Source: Stomorhina lunata
Taxonomy: Eukaryota > Arthropoda > Insecta > Diptera > Rhiniidae
DNA: 64,000 bases
NCBI GenBank assembly: GCA_933228675.1
Contig: OW121744.1
Location: 95,007,264-95,071,263 of the forward strand
Direction: 5' to 3'
The notes below the pieces were generated by a model, which was not told where the DNA came from, made no database searches, and saw nothing but the letters and a program-made list of their open reading frames with translations. This document shows, piece after piece, positions 21,719 to 33,546 of this stretch. How positions within the stretch are numbered: position 1 is the first letter of the stretch; every line of letters starts with the position of its first letter. A program made the translations under genes and the position numbers.

Positions 21719-23308
21719 TTATAGGAAATTTTTCAAAAATTTCCTACTTTTATAGGAAATTTTTCAAAAATTTCCTACTTTTATAGGATATTTTAAAAAA
21801 AAATTCCTATTTTAATAGGAAATTTTTCAAAATTTTCCTATTTTTAAAGGAAATTTTTCAAAAATGTTCTATTTTTATAGGAAATTTTTCAAAAATTTCC
21901 TATTTTTATAGGAAATTTTTCAAAAATTTCCTATTTTTATAGGAAATTTTTCAAAAATTTTCTATTTTTATAGGAAATTTTTCAAAAATTTCCTATTTTT
22001 ATAGGAAATTTTTCAAAAATTTCCTATTTTTATAGGAAATTTTTCAAAAATTTCCTATTTTTATAGGAAATTTTTCAAAAATTTCCTATTTTTATAGGAA
22101 ATTTTTCAAAAATTTCCTATTTTTATAGGAAATTTTTCAAAAATTTCCTATTTTTATAGGAAATTTTTCAAAAATTTCCTATTTTTATAGGAAATTTTTC
22201 AAAAATTTCCTATTTTTATAGGAAATTTTTCAAAAATTTCCTATTTTTATAGGAAATTTTTCAAAAATTTCCTATTTTTATAGGAAATTTTTCAAAAATT
22301 TCCTATTTTTATAGGAAATTTTTCAAAAATTTCCTATTTTTATAGGAAATTTTTCAAAAATTTCCTATTTTTATAGGAAATTTTTCAAAAATTTCCTATT
22401 TTTATAGGAAATTTTTCAAAAATTTCCTATTTTTATAGGAAATTTTTCAAAAATTTCCTATTTTTATAGGAAATTTTTCAAAAATTTCCTATTTTTATAG
22501 GAAATTTTTCAAAAATTTCCTATTTTTATAGGAAATTTTTCAAAAATTTCCTATTTTTATAGGAAAATTTTCAAAAATTTCCTATTTTTATAGGAAATTT
22601 TTCAAAAATTTCCTATTTTTATAGGAAATTTTTCAAAAATTTCCTATTTTTATAGGAAATTTTTCAAAAATTTCCTATTTTTATAGGAAATTTTTCAAAA
22701 ATTTCCTATTTTTATAGGAAATTTTTCAAAAATTTCCTATTTTTATAGGAAATTTTTCAAAAATTTCCTATTTTTATAGGAAATTTTTCAAAAATTTCCT
22801 ATTTTTATAGGAAATTTTTCAAAAATTTCCTATTTTTATAGGAAATTTTTCAAAAATTTCCTATTTTTATAGGAAATTTTTCAAAAATTTCCTATTTTTA
22901 TAGGAAATTTTTCAAAAATTTCCTATTTTTATAGGAAATTTTTCAAAAATTTCCTATTTTTATAGGAAATTTTTCAAAAATTTCCTATTTTTATAGGAAA
23001 TATTTCAAAAATTTCCTATTTTTATAGGAAATTTTTCAAAAATTTCCTATTTTTATAGGAAATTTTTCAGAAATTTCCTTTTTTTATAGGAAATTTTTTA
23101 AAAATTTCTTATTTTTATAGGAAATTTTTAAAAAATTTTTCTAGGAAATTTTTTAAAAAATTATTATTTGTATAGGAATTTTTTTTAAAAATTTCTAATT
23201 TTATAAGAAATTTTTTAAAATATTCTTATTTTAGAAGGAAAGTTTTGAAAAGTTTCTTATTTTAAAAGGAAATTTTTGAAAAATTTCTTATTTTTATAGG
23301 AACTTTTT
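21719..23308. repeat. 31-bp minisatellite, type 2 (tract F), TTTTTC orientation, highly homogeneous
   Basis: About 51 units. From 21880 to 23060 almost all are identical: arms GGAAATTTTT and AAAAATTTCC around C, then TATTTTTATA. Only single substitutions are seen (for example near 22565 and 23003). Every unit is nearly its own reverse complement. The outer units (23090-23300) decay. Homogeneity points to recent amplification or ongoing conversion. Confidence 0.97.
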
Positions 23309-24789
23309 CCCGGTGTAGGTGCTTAATGTAGGGCATAAAAATCCACTACTAAATTCTGCCAATCGAGTTATTCATACAAGTAGTCAACAAGGCAAATATT
23401 CAATTCAATCTAATAATAAAATTTAAACAAAAAAGAAAAAATCCAGCAAAATAATAATAAAACCAGCTGTTAAATAAGTAAAATAAGAAAAACTAGAGTA
23501 TATATGGCTTTTATAGGCTATCCGTCTGTCCGATCGTAATATTGCTATAAAATTGTTGATCACATTTAACTCACAAAGATTAAAATCGAAATGGACATGG
23601 TACAACACTTTTTATTTAACTCCTGGGATATAAAACAACAAAAAGACAGACGGATAGATAGACGGACAGACAGACAAGCGGATGGAGGGACAAACAGTTA
23701 TGGCCAAGAATAACAAGAAAACTTCATCTATAAGTTTTCAATACATAAAAAATGACGACGCCCGCTTTTTGGCTTTATCTTCGGCTAAAGACCTCAATCG
23801 TCGGGCTAACAATTTTTGTCGCTTAAATAAAAAATTGTCTTTTTTGCTCATTTCCAACATTTGGCCACATGAATGTGTCATTTAGAGCTGCTTTGGAAAG
23901 GGGTCAAATTAAAGGTTTCCTGTGATATGATTGTTTGGGGTTTTATTTAAAATTCAATTTTTTCCTCTACATTTTACAACAAAGTCTCTTTTATTTAATA
24001 ACCAAAAACTAAAAATTATGTTCAAGTATTTATTTCCAAGCGGTAAAATCGACTTTAATTATTGTTAAACAATTTTATCTTTTATCTTCTAATATTTTTG
24101 CTTAATTTTATTTTTGCTAGTGCAATTTTCATAATTTGTTGCCAACATTTAGTGAATTTGTGTTGAGAGATAAAGAAAATAGAAATATTTATTTAAAACT
24201 GAGACAAGAAAATTTAATTTAGTTTTCTGGAAAATATATGGTTTTTGATAAAATAATGAAATGACATAAATATTTCTAAGCAATAGCGGCAAATAATTAA
24301 TTGCAAATAAATGACAGAGAAAATTAAAATAATTTTGCAAAAAAAGTAAAAAGCTAATGACAATCTGGGTGGAGTCACACTCCGTTTTAAGTCCAGTCAA
24401 ATAGTCTAGCCATAAACCAAAAAAAAATAAACAAAAGTATTATAAAAGATAGCCGAAACCATTGATTTCAAATAAATATTAACCAATTGTTTAACAAATT
24501 AAGGGATTTCTGAATAGATACTTGGAAGACAAGCAAGTAAAATTTTATATTCTTATATTATTTTAAGAGTTTTAAGACCATTTTACCTAATCTTATAAAT
24601 CTGGAAAGACGTAAACCGATATCAACAAAACGAAAAAATACGGGTGGGTAGTAAAAAGGGATGTATTTCTGACAATGGGTTTTTAAAGGTCTCAAATGAA
24701 CTCAGTCAAATAAGGCTTTTGTGTACAATTATTACTTAATTTTCATTTAATGAATTATTACAGATCGTTTCTTTCAAAAGCCGAACATA
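23309..24789. other. Spacer with a (GACA)n fragment, no gene seen
   Basis: A short imperfect GACA/GACG run (about 23640-23690) and the phrase TATCCGTCTGTCCGATCG (23519-23536) suggest a degraded DINE-like piece. The rest shows no coding signal; the 67- to 83-codon open stretches here have no recognisable features. Confidence 0.45.
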
Positions 24790-25545
24790 GAAGTCCAAGC
24801 TACTCGAACTTCAAAAAGCTTTTTCTCTAATTGTCCTCCCCTACTTGGCCTTTCCATCGGAGCATTTGTCTGTCTTAACCCGGAGCACTTTCACCCATTC
24901 TCACAACATCAACCAGCCTGGATACTCGCCATCAATGCAAATAGACCCATAAATTTTCCGAAGATTTTTCTCTCGAAAACTATAAGTACTGCCTTATCAA
25001 CTTTCGCAAGTACTCAAGATTCTGAGCCAATAATATAGTACAGATAGTATTAGTTTCTTGCAAAGCGTGATCTACTTCAGTTTTTGGCTACATAGAATAT
25101 GGAAGCATTTTTTAGCCATTTTTGTTCTTCTTTTAAATTCATAGGATAAAACGTTAGTTTTATCTTGTTAGTTTTATCTTGTAGTTCCACTCTCTTCCCG
25201 TGTCTTTCGTGCGTCATGTGTGAACTGATACGATCAACTAATGCTACTATTGCTGTTCTCAACTCAACTCAATTTGGTGGTCTGCCAGTCAACCCAACTT
25301 TTACTCAAGAAAATATTTTTTTTAATTTTGAGGAATTATAAAACGTTTCGCAATATCAATAAAATAACTCATTTGATAACGGCAATAGGGTCATTAGTTT
25401 TAGCTCCATCTGCAGAGCCAGACCTACTTTGGCAGATTCTTTTCCGATTTTATCAAAAATAGCAGTTACTCCTGGAAATGATCGACCCATGATGTTGATG
25501 ATCTGCACGAGCGAGTAACATGTGTTGTTTCGTGGATCTCGTAGA
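24790..25545 (-). mobile_element. Decayed non-LTR retrotransposon, RT part (RTE/BovB-like)
   Basis: Read on the minus strand with frameshifts and stops. Near 25485-25525 the degenerate catalytic box LLARADDINIMGRS is followed by KIGKESAKVGLALQ. Near 24940-25060 there is IGSES-stop-VLAKVDKAVL, VFERKIFGKF and PICIDG. Near 24820-24930 there are VVRMGESAP and LRWKGQVGED. This order (FADD box, YGSE-W, VFERK, the HVVRM-like block and the RW--QV-ED end) matches the C-terminal half of RTE/BovB-like APE-RT elements common in insects. About 320 bp between blocks (25060-25380) is unrecognised. The matching endonuclease part lies at 28133-28285 on the same strand, beyond minisatellite G. Confidence 0.75.
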
Positions 25546-25575
25546 CTATCTTCTTGTTTCCATTTCTGTGATCCA

Positions 25576-28132
25576 TTTAAAATTTTTAAAAAATTTCCTA
25601 TAAAAATAGGAAATTTTTGAAAAATTTCCTATAAAAATAATTTTTTTTTTAATTTTCAATTAAAATAACAATATTTTGAAAAATTTACTCTAAAAATAAG
25701 AAGTTTTTGAAAAATTTCATATAAAACTAAAATTTCATATAAAATTAGGAAATTTATGAAAAATTTCCTATAAAATTAGGAAATTTATGAAAAATTTCCT
25801 AAAAAATTAGGAAATTTATGAAAAATTTCCTATAAAAAAAAGGAAATTTTCGAAAAATTTCCTATAAAAATAGGAAATTTTCGAAAAATTTCCTTTAAAA
25901 TAGGAAATTTTTGAAAAATTTCCTACAAAAATAGGAAATTTTTGAAGAATTTCCTATAAAAATAGGAAAGTTTTGCAAAAATTTCTTATAAAAATAAGGC
26001 ATTTAAAAAAAAAAAATTAAAAAATAGAAACTTCTGAAGAATTTTCTATTCAAATAAGAAATTTTTGAAAAATTTGCTATAAAAATAAGAAATTTTGAAA
26101 ATTTCCTATAAAATTAAGAAAATTTTGAAAAATTTGCTAAAAAAAATTAGAAAATTTTGAAAAATTTCCTATAAAAACAAGAAATTTTTGAAAATTTTTC
26201 TATAAAAATTAAAAATTTTCCTATAAAAATAAGAAATCCTTGAAGCATTTGCTATAAAAATAGAATTTTTTTTAAAAATTTCCTGAAAAAAATAGGAAAT
26301 CTTCGAAAAACTTACTAAAATTTTAGGAAATTTTTGAAAATTTTCCCAAAAAAATAGGAAAATTTTGAAAATTTTTTGAAAAATTTCCTAAAAAAAATAG
26401 GATCTTTTTAAAAAATTTCCTGTAAAATAAGAAAATTTTTGAAAAATTTCCTATTTATATATGAAAATTTTGAAAAATTTTCTATTAAAATAAGAAAGTT
26501 TAGAAAAATTTCCAATTAACATAAAAAATGTTTGAAACATTTTATATAGAAATAAGAAATGTTTGAAAAATTTTTATAAAAATTAGAAACTTTTAAGAAA
26601 TTTTCTATAAATATAAGAAATTTTTAAAAAATTTTATATAAAAATAAGAAATTTTTTAAAATTTCTTATAAGTATTTAAAGTTTTTGAAAAATTTTCTAT
26701 TAAAATAAAAAATTAAAAAACTATTTCCTAAAAAATAAGAAATTTTTGAAAAATTTCTTATAAAAATAAGAATTTGTGAAAAATTTTCTATAAAAATAAG
26801 ACATTTTTGAAAAATTTCCTATAAAAATAGAAAATTTTGAAAAATTTCATATAAAAATAGAAAATTTTTGAAAAATTTCTTATAAAAATAGAAAATTTTT
26901 TCTATAAAAATAGAAAATTTTTGAAAAATTTTCTATAAAAATAGAAAATTTTTGAAAAATTTTCCATAAAAATAGAAAATTTTTGAATAATTTTCTGTAA
27001 AAATAGAAAATTTTTGAAAAATTTTCTATAAAAATAGAAAATTTTTGAATAATTTTCTATAAAAATAGAAAATTTTTGAAAAATTTTCTATAAAATTAGA
27101 AAATTTTTGAAAAATTTTCTATAAAAATAGAAAATTTTTGAAAAATTTTCTATAAAAATAGAAAATTTTTGAAAAATTTTCTATAAAAATAGAAAATTTT
27201 TGAAAAATTTTCTATAAAAATAGAAAATTTTTGAAAAATTTTTGAAAAATTTTCTATAAAAATAGAAAATTTTTGAAAAATTTTCTATAAAAATAGAAAA
27301 TTTTTGAAAAATTTTCTATAAAAATAGAAAATTTTTGAAAAATTTTCTATAAAAATAGAAAATTTTTGAAAAATTTTCTATAAAAATTGAAAATATTTGA
27401 AAAATTTCCTATAAAAATAGAAAATTTTTGAAAAAATAGAAAATTTTTGAAAAATTTCCAATAAAAATAGGAAATTTTTGAAAAATTTGCTATAAAAATA
27501 GGAAATTTTTGAAAAATTTCCTATAAATTAGAAAATTTTTGAAAAATTTCCTATAAAAATAGAAAATTTTTGAAAAATTTCCTATAAAAATGGAAAATTT
27601 TTGAAAAATTTCCTATAAAAATAAGAAATTTTTGAAAAATTTCCTATAAAAATAGAACATTTTTGAAAAATTTCCTATAAAAATAGAAAATTTTTGAAAA
27701 ATTTCCTATAAAAATAGAAAATTTTGGAAAAATAGAAAATTTTTGAAAAATTTCCTATAAAAATAGAAAATTTTTGAAAAATTTTCTATAAAAATAGAAA
27801 ATTTTTGAAAAATTTCCTATAAAAATAGAAAATTTTTTCTATAAAAATAGAAAATTTTTGAAAAATTTTCTATAAAAATAAGAAATTTTTGGAGATATTT
27901 CCTATAAAAATAAGAAATTTTTGAGATAAATCCTATAAAGATAAGAAATTTTTATAAAACTTTCTATATAAATAAGAAATGTTTGGAAAAATTTCTCATC
28001 AAAATAAGAAATTTGTGAAAAATTTCCTATAAAAATAAGAAATTTTTGAAAAATTTCCTATAAAAATAGGAAATTTTTGAGAAATAGAGAATTTTAGAAA
28101 AATTTGCTATAAGAATAAGAAATTTTTGAAAA
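25576..28132. repeat. 31-bp minisatellite, type 2 (tract G), inside a retrotransposon relic
   Basis: About 82 units in TTTTTG orientation. The edges (25576-26700, 27880-28132) are degenerate. The centre (26860-27400) is a homogeneous block in which both halves read TAGAAAATTT and AAATTTTCTA. From 27400 to 27870 units with AAATTTCCTA alternate with these. Its two flanks are the RT and endonuclease parts of one decayed retrotransposon. Confidence 0.95.
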
Positions 28133-28285
28133 ATTTGAATCTCAAGCTAACCACGAATCCGCAACCAAACTTATGTCTCTTTTCATGGCAGCTATAATAC
28201 AACCCGCCATCTGTTGGTGTTGTTGTGACGCCTTTCTCATTCTATCGTACTTCCTGTAAGGCGGTAATATCGGATTTGCATTTTT
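28133..28285 (-). mobile_element. Decayed non-LTR retrotransposon, endonuclease part
   Basis: One minus-strand frame reads KSDITALQEVR, a stop in the place of Trp, then YYSCHEKRHKFGCGFVV. This is the catalytic-Glu block (DI-A-QE-RW) and the following strand region of an RTE/BovB-type APE endonuclease. It ends abruptly at minisatellite G. Strand and order fit the RT relic at 24790-25545. Confidence 0.7.
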
Positions 28286-29467
28286 CTAGTACAAAGAGTG
28301 CAGACTATTGCAAATTTAAATTATGTTTAAGTTTTAAATTTAAGTTTAAATTCCAGTTCAAAATCTGCAATTTAATATGTTATAAATAATTCGGAGGCTT
28401 TATGGTAGCCATTATTAGGTAATATACTACCTCAATTGTACATCCTCAATAGTTCAGCTTGCGGAAATCTCTTAACAAATTAATCAAGCAAATTGTGGTT
28501 TACCATCCACTATCTAAGCAATTACATATTAAATCAAATAATAATAATTCATATATTTATAGTTTTAATCTTTTAAAATGCTCCATTATAAGCCCATTAA
28601 AATATATTAAAGACCGCAGCCATAAATGACCCAAATACAAATTTCAAATCCAAATAAGTAAAATAAATAGTATAATTTTAAAACTAAAAATTTAAATTTC
28701 ATATATTAGCGGCTTTATTTGGTTTTAGGTGGATTTTTGAAATCAATCTGTATTAAACAATTATTAAATCTGTGGTCCGAAAATTCAGTTTTCAAATTTG
28801 AACATAATATAAATCTTTAAATCTTATTAAAACTTAAATCAAAAACGCATTTGTTAATATTTTTTTTTTTTTTTTTTGGGAGGAATAAATATTTGATTGT
28901 TGTTAAATTTTTAACAACCGCAATTGCCTTTTGGTTAAAAGTTAATATATGACTTACGAAAAACTAAAACAATTTCAATAACAAAAAAATCTTATAAAAC
29001 ATTAAATTGCCAAATTGTTACAATTTTTTTATTTTAAATTGTTTTAATTCTCCTTTGCATGCAGCTGATAAATTAAAGCCGGTATTGAATATTTATGTGG
29101 TCAATTTTAAGTCGAGCAAAACAAAAATCAAATCATTTTAAAACAAACATGATTTTTATAATTGAATTTTTTTGTCCGATTTTATTTTTTCCATATAAAT
29201 AACATGTACTATTTATTCGCTCTGTATGCCAAAATTTAAATTGTATATGTCAAAAATTGTTATCGTTGTGGCGATTTATGAAACTCCTAAAAATTACAAA
29301 ATTAAGTATTTATTTTTTTTTTATTTTCATTTGGATTAACTGATTTATATCTCAGTATGCAGCAGATGTATGACTTTAAATGATTTTTTAGGTTGAGCTT
29401 AATAGGACCACGCCCAGACCAGAAACTAAATAAAATTGTTCAGCAAAATGACACATGATTAGAAAAG
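28286..29467. other. AT-rich spacer, no gene seen
   Basis: No coding signal. A poly-T run at 28861-28877 followed by GGGAGG may mark an old retroelement tail, but I find no body attached. Confidence 0.45.
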
Positions 29468-29535
29468 TCAAGCTGTTGCTGAAGTGGTTAGAAAACCATT
29501 TAATGTATTTCAAAGGCCCAAGTTCAATTCCCATA
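29468..29535 (+). mobile_element. tRNA-derived SINE-like relic
   Basis: TTGCTGAAGTGG (29476-29487) resembles a Pol III A box, and GTTCAATTC (29522-29530) fits the B-box consensus GWTCRANNC. The spacing of about 35 bases is tRNA-like. Stems of a functional tRNA do not pair well, so a SINE or dead tRNA copy is more likely than a tRNA gene. Minisatellite H begins directly after it. Confidence 0.5.
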
Positions 29536-29538
29536 AAT

Positions 29539-32500
29539 CATATAAAAATAGGAAATTTTTAAAAAATTTCCTATAAAAAAAGGAAATTTTTGAAAAATTT
29601 CCTATAAAAAAATGAAATTTTTAAAAAATTTCCTATAAAAATAGGAAATTTTTAAAACATTTCCTATAAAAATAGGAAATTTTTGAAAAATTTCCTATAA
29701 AAATAGGAAATTTTTGAAAAATTTCCTATAAAAATAGGAAATTTTTGAAAAATTTCCTATAAAAATAGGAAATTTTTGAAAAATTTCCTTTAAAAATAGG
29801 AAATTTTTGAAAAATTTCCTATAAAAATAGGAAATTTTTGAAAAATTTCCTATAAAAATAGGAAATTTTTGAAAAATTTCCTATAAAAATAGGAAATTTT
29901 TGAAAAATTTCCTATAAAAATAGGAAATTTTTAAAAAATTTCCTATAAAAATAGGAAATTTTTGAAAAAATTTCTATAAAAATAGGAAATTTTTGAAAAA
30001 TTTCCTATAAAAATAGGAAATTTTTGAAAAATTTCCTATAAAAATAGGAAATTTTTGAAAAATTTCCTATAAAAAAAGGAAATTTTTGAAAAATTTCCTA
30101 TAAAAAAATGAAATTTTTAAAAAATTTCCTATAAAAATAGGAAATTTTTAAAAAATTTCCTATAAAAATAGGAAATTTTTAAAACATTTCCTATAAAAAT
30201 AGGAAATTTTTGAAAAATTTCCTATAAAAATAGGAAATTTTTGAAAAATTTCCTATAAAAATAGGAAATTTTTGAAAAATTTCCTATAAAAATAGGAAAT
30301 TTTTGAAAAATTTCCTATAAAAATAGGAAATTTTTGAAAAATTTCCTATAAAAATAGGAAATTTTTGAAAAATTTCCTATAAAAATAGGAAATTTTTGAA
30401 AAATTTCCTATAAAAATAGGAAATTTTTGAAAAATTTCCTATAAAAATAGGAAATTTTTGAAAAATTTCCTATAAAAATAGGAAATTTTTAAAAAATTTC
30501 CTATAAAAATAGGAAATTTTTGAAAAAATTTCTATAAAAATAGGAAATTTTTGAAAAATTTCCTATAAAAATAGGAAATTTTTGAAAAATTTCCTATAAA
30601 AATAGGAAATTTTTGAAAAATTTCCTATAAAAATAGGAAATTTTTGAAAAATTTCCTATAAAAATAGGAAATTTTTGAAAAATTTCCTATAAAAATAGGA
30701 AATTTTTGAAAAATTTCCTATAAAAATAGGAAATTTTTGAAAAATTTCCTATAAAAATAGGAAATTTTTGAAAAATTTCCTATAAAAATAGGAAATTTTT
30801 GAAAAATTTCCTATAAAAATAGGAAATTTTTGAAAAATTTCCTATAAAAATAGGAAATTTTTGAAAAATTTCCTATAAAAATAGGAAATTTTTGAAAAAT
30901 TTCCTATAAAAATAGGAAATTTTTGAAAAATTTCCTATAAAAATGGGAAAATTTTGAAAAATTTCCTATAAAAATAGGAAATTTTTGAAAAATTTCCTAT
31001 AAAAATAGGAAATTTTTGAAAAGTTTCCTATAAAAATAGGAAATTTTTGAAAAATTTAATATAAAAATAGGAAATTTTTGAAAAATTTCATATAAAAATA
31101 GGAAATTTTTGAAAAATTTCCTATAAAAATAGGAAATTTTTGAAAAATTTCCTATAATAATAGGAAATTTTTTTGAAAAATTTCCTATAAAAATAGGAAA
31201 TTTTTTTGAAAAATTTCCTATAAAAATAGGAAATTTTTTTGAAAAATTTCCTATAAAAATAGGAAATTTTTTTGAAAAATTTCCTATAAAAATAGGAATT
31301 TTTTTTGAAAAATTTCCTATAAAAATAGGAAATTTTTTTGAAAAATTTCCTTTAAAAATAGGAAATTTTTTTTGAAAAATTTCCTATAAAAATAGGAAAT
31401 TTTTTTGAAAAATTTCCTTTAAAAATAGGAAATTTTTTTGAAAAATTTCCTATAAAAATAGGAAATTTTTTTGAAAAATTTCCTATAAAAATAGGAAATT
31501 TTTTTGAAAAATTTCCTATAAAAATAGGAAATTTTTGAAAAATTTCCTATAAAAATAGGAAATATTTGAAAAATTTCCTATAAAAATAGGAAATTTTTGA
31601 AAAATTTCCTATAAAAATAGGAAATTTTTAAAAAATTTCCTATAAAAATAGGAAATTTTTGAAAAATTTCCTATAAAAATAGGAAATTTTTGAAAAATTT
31701 CCTATAAAAATAGGAAATTTTTGAAAAATTTCCTATAAAAATAGGAAATTTTTGAAAAATTTCCTATAAAAATAGGAAATTTTTGAAAAATTTCCTATAA
31801 AAATAGGAAATTTTTGAAAAATTTCCTATAAAAATAGGAAATTTTTGAAAAATTTCCTATAAAAATAGGAAATTTTTGAAAAATTTCCTATAAAAATAGG
31901 AAATATTTGAAAAATTTCCTATAAAAATAGGAAATTTTTGAAAAATTTCCTATAAAAATAGGAAATTTTTAAAAAATTTCCTATAAAAATAGGAAATTTT
32001 TGAAAAATTTCCTATAAAAATAGGAAATTTTTGAAAAATTTCCTATAAAAATAGGAAATTTTTGAAAAATTTCCTATAAAAATAGGAAATTTTTGAAAAA
32101 TTTCCTATAAAAATAGGAAATTTTTGAAAAATTTCCTATAAAAATAGGAAATTTTTGAAAAATTTCCTATAAAAATAGGAAATTTTTGAAAAATTTCCTA
32201 TAAAAATAGGAAATTTTTGAAAAATTTCCTATAAAAATAGGAAATTTTTGAAAAATTTCCTATAAAAATAGGAAATTTTTGAAAAATTTCCTATAAAAAT
32301 AGGAAATTTTTGAAAAATTTCCTATAAAAATAGGAAATTTTTGAAAAATTTCCTATAAAAATAGGAAATTTTTGAAAAATTTCCTATAAAAATAGGAAAT
32401 TTTTGAAAAATTTCCTATAAAAATAGGAAATTTTTGAAAAATTTCCTATAAAAATAGGAAATTTTTGAAAAATTTCCTATAAAAATAGGAAATTTTTGAA

Positions 32501-33173
32501 AAATTTCCTATAAAAATAGGAAATTTTTGAAAAATTTCCTATAAAAATAGGAAATTTTTGAAAAATTTCCTATAAAAATAGGAAATTTTTGAAAAATTTC
32601 CTATAAAAATAGGAAATTTTTGAAAAATTTCCTATAAAAATAGGAAATTTTTGAAAAATTTCCTATAAAAATAGGAAATTTTTGAAAAATTTCCTATAAA
32701 AATAGGAAATTTTTGAAAAATTTCCTATAAAAATAGGAAATTTTTGAAAAATTTCCTATAAAAATAGGAAATTTTTGAAAAATTTCCTATAAAAATAGGA
32801 AATTTTTGAAAAATTTCCTATAAAAATAGGAAATTTTTGAAAAATTTCCTATAAAAGTAGGAAATTTTTGAAAAATTTCCTAAAAAAATAGGAAATTTTT
32901 GAAAAATTTCCTATAAAAATAGGAAATTTTTGAAAAATTTCCTATAAAAATAGAAAATTTTTGAAAATTTTCCTATAAAAATAGGAAATTTTTGAAAAAT
33001 TTCCTATAAAGTATTAAATTTTTGAAAAATTTTGTATAAAAATAGAAAATTTTTGAAAAACTTTGTATAAAAATAGAAAATTTTGTATAAAAATAGAGAA
33101 AAAAATTCAAAAATTTTCCCATAAAAATAGAAAATTTTTGAAAAATTTCCTATAAAAATAGGAAATTTTTGAA
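29539..33173. repeat. 31-bp minisatellite, type 2 (tract H), longest homogeneous array
   Basis: About 117 units in TTTTTG orientation: AAAAATTTCC, TATAAAAATA, GGAAATTTTT, G. Most are identical. Marker variants show higher-order duplications. One variant with AATGAAATTT recurs at 29611 and 30107 (496 bp, 16 units). A variant with GGAAATATTTG recurs at about 31560 and 31901 (341 bp, 11 units), with a second marker 61 bp further in both copies. A block of about 11 units (31165-31510) has two extra T residues, giving a 33-bp period. Confidence 0.97.
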
Positions 33174-33546
33174 AAAGGCCCACAACCTAATCTAGGTCGT
33201 TTCCCTAGTTTTTTTTTAGTATAACAAATTGTTATTTTTAAAAATTTAATTAAAAAATCTTTTCGGCAGCAAATGATACCTGCCCCATTTCCTTTTTCTT
33301 TGAAATATGACCTATTTAATTGTTGACATTTTACAACTTATTATACATATTTTAAGCCATAGTTATATTCAATATTAAATATTTACATTATTCTATTTAG
33401 TCACGTGTTCATGTTGTGAAAAACACGTTATAATTAAACCAAAAAGAGATAAATCCGATTTTAAAATATTAGGCAGGCTCTGTGAAAAGGGGTAAGAAAG
33501 GAGAAAAGAATCAATATTATATATTTGAGATGACATGAAGTAAATA
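33174..33546. other. Spacer, no gene seen
   Basis: Single-copy-looking DNA between minisatellite H and an inverted DINE-like element. Confidence 0.45.
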
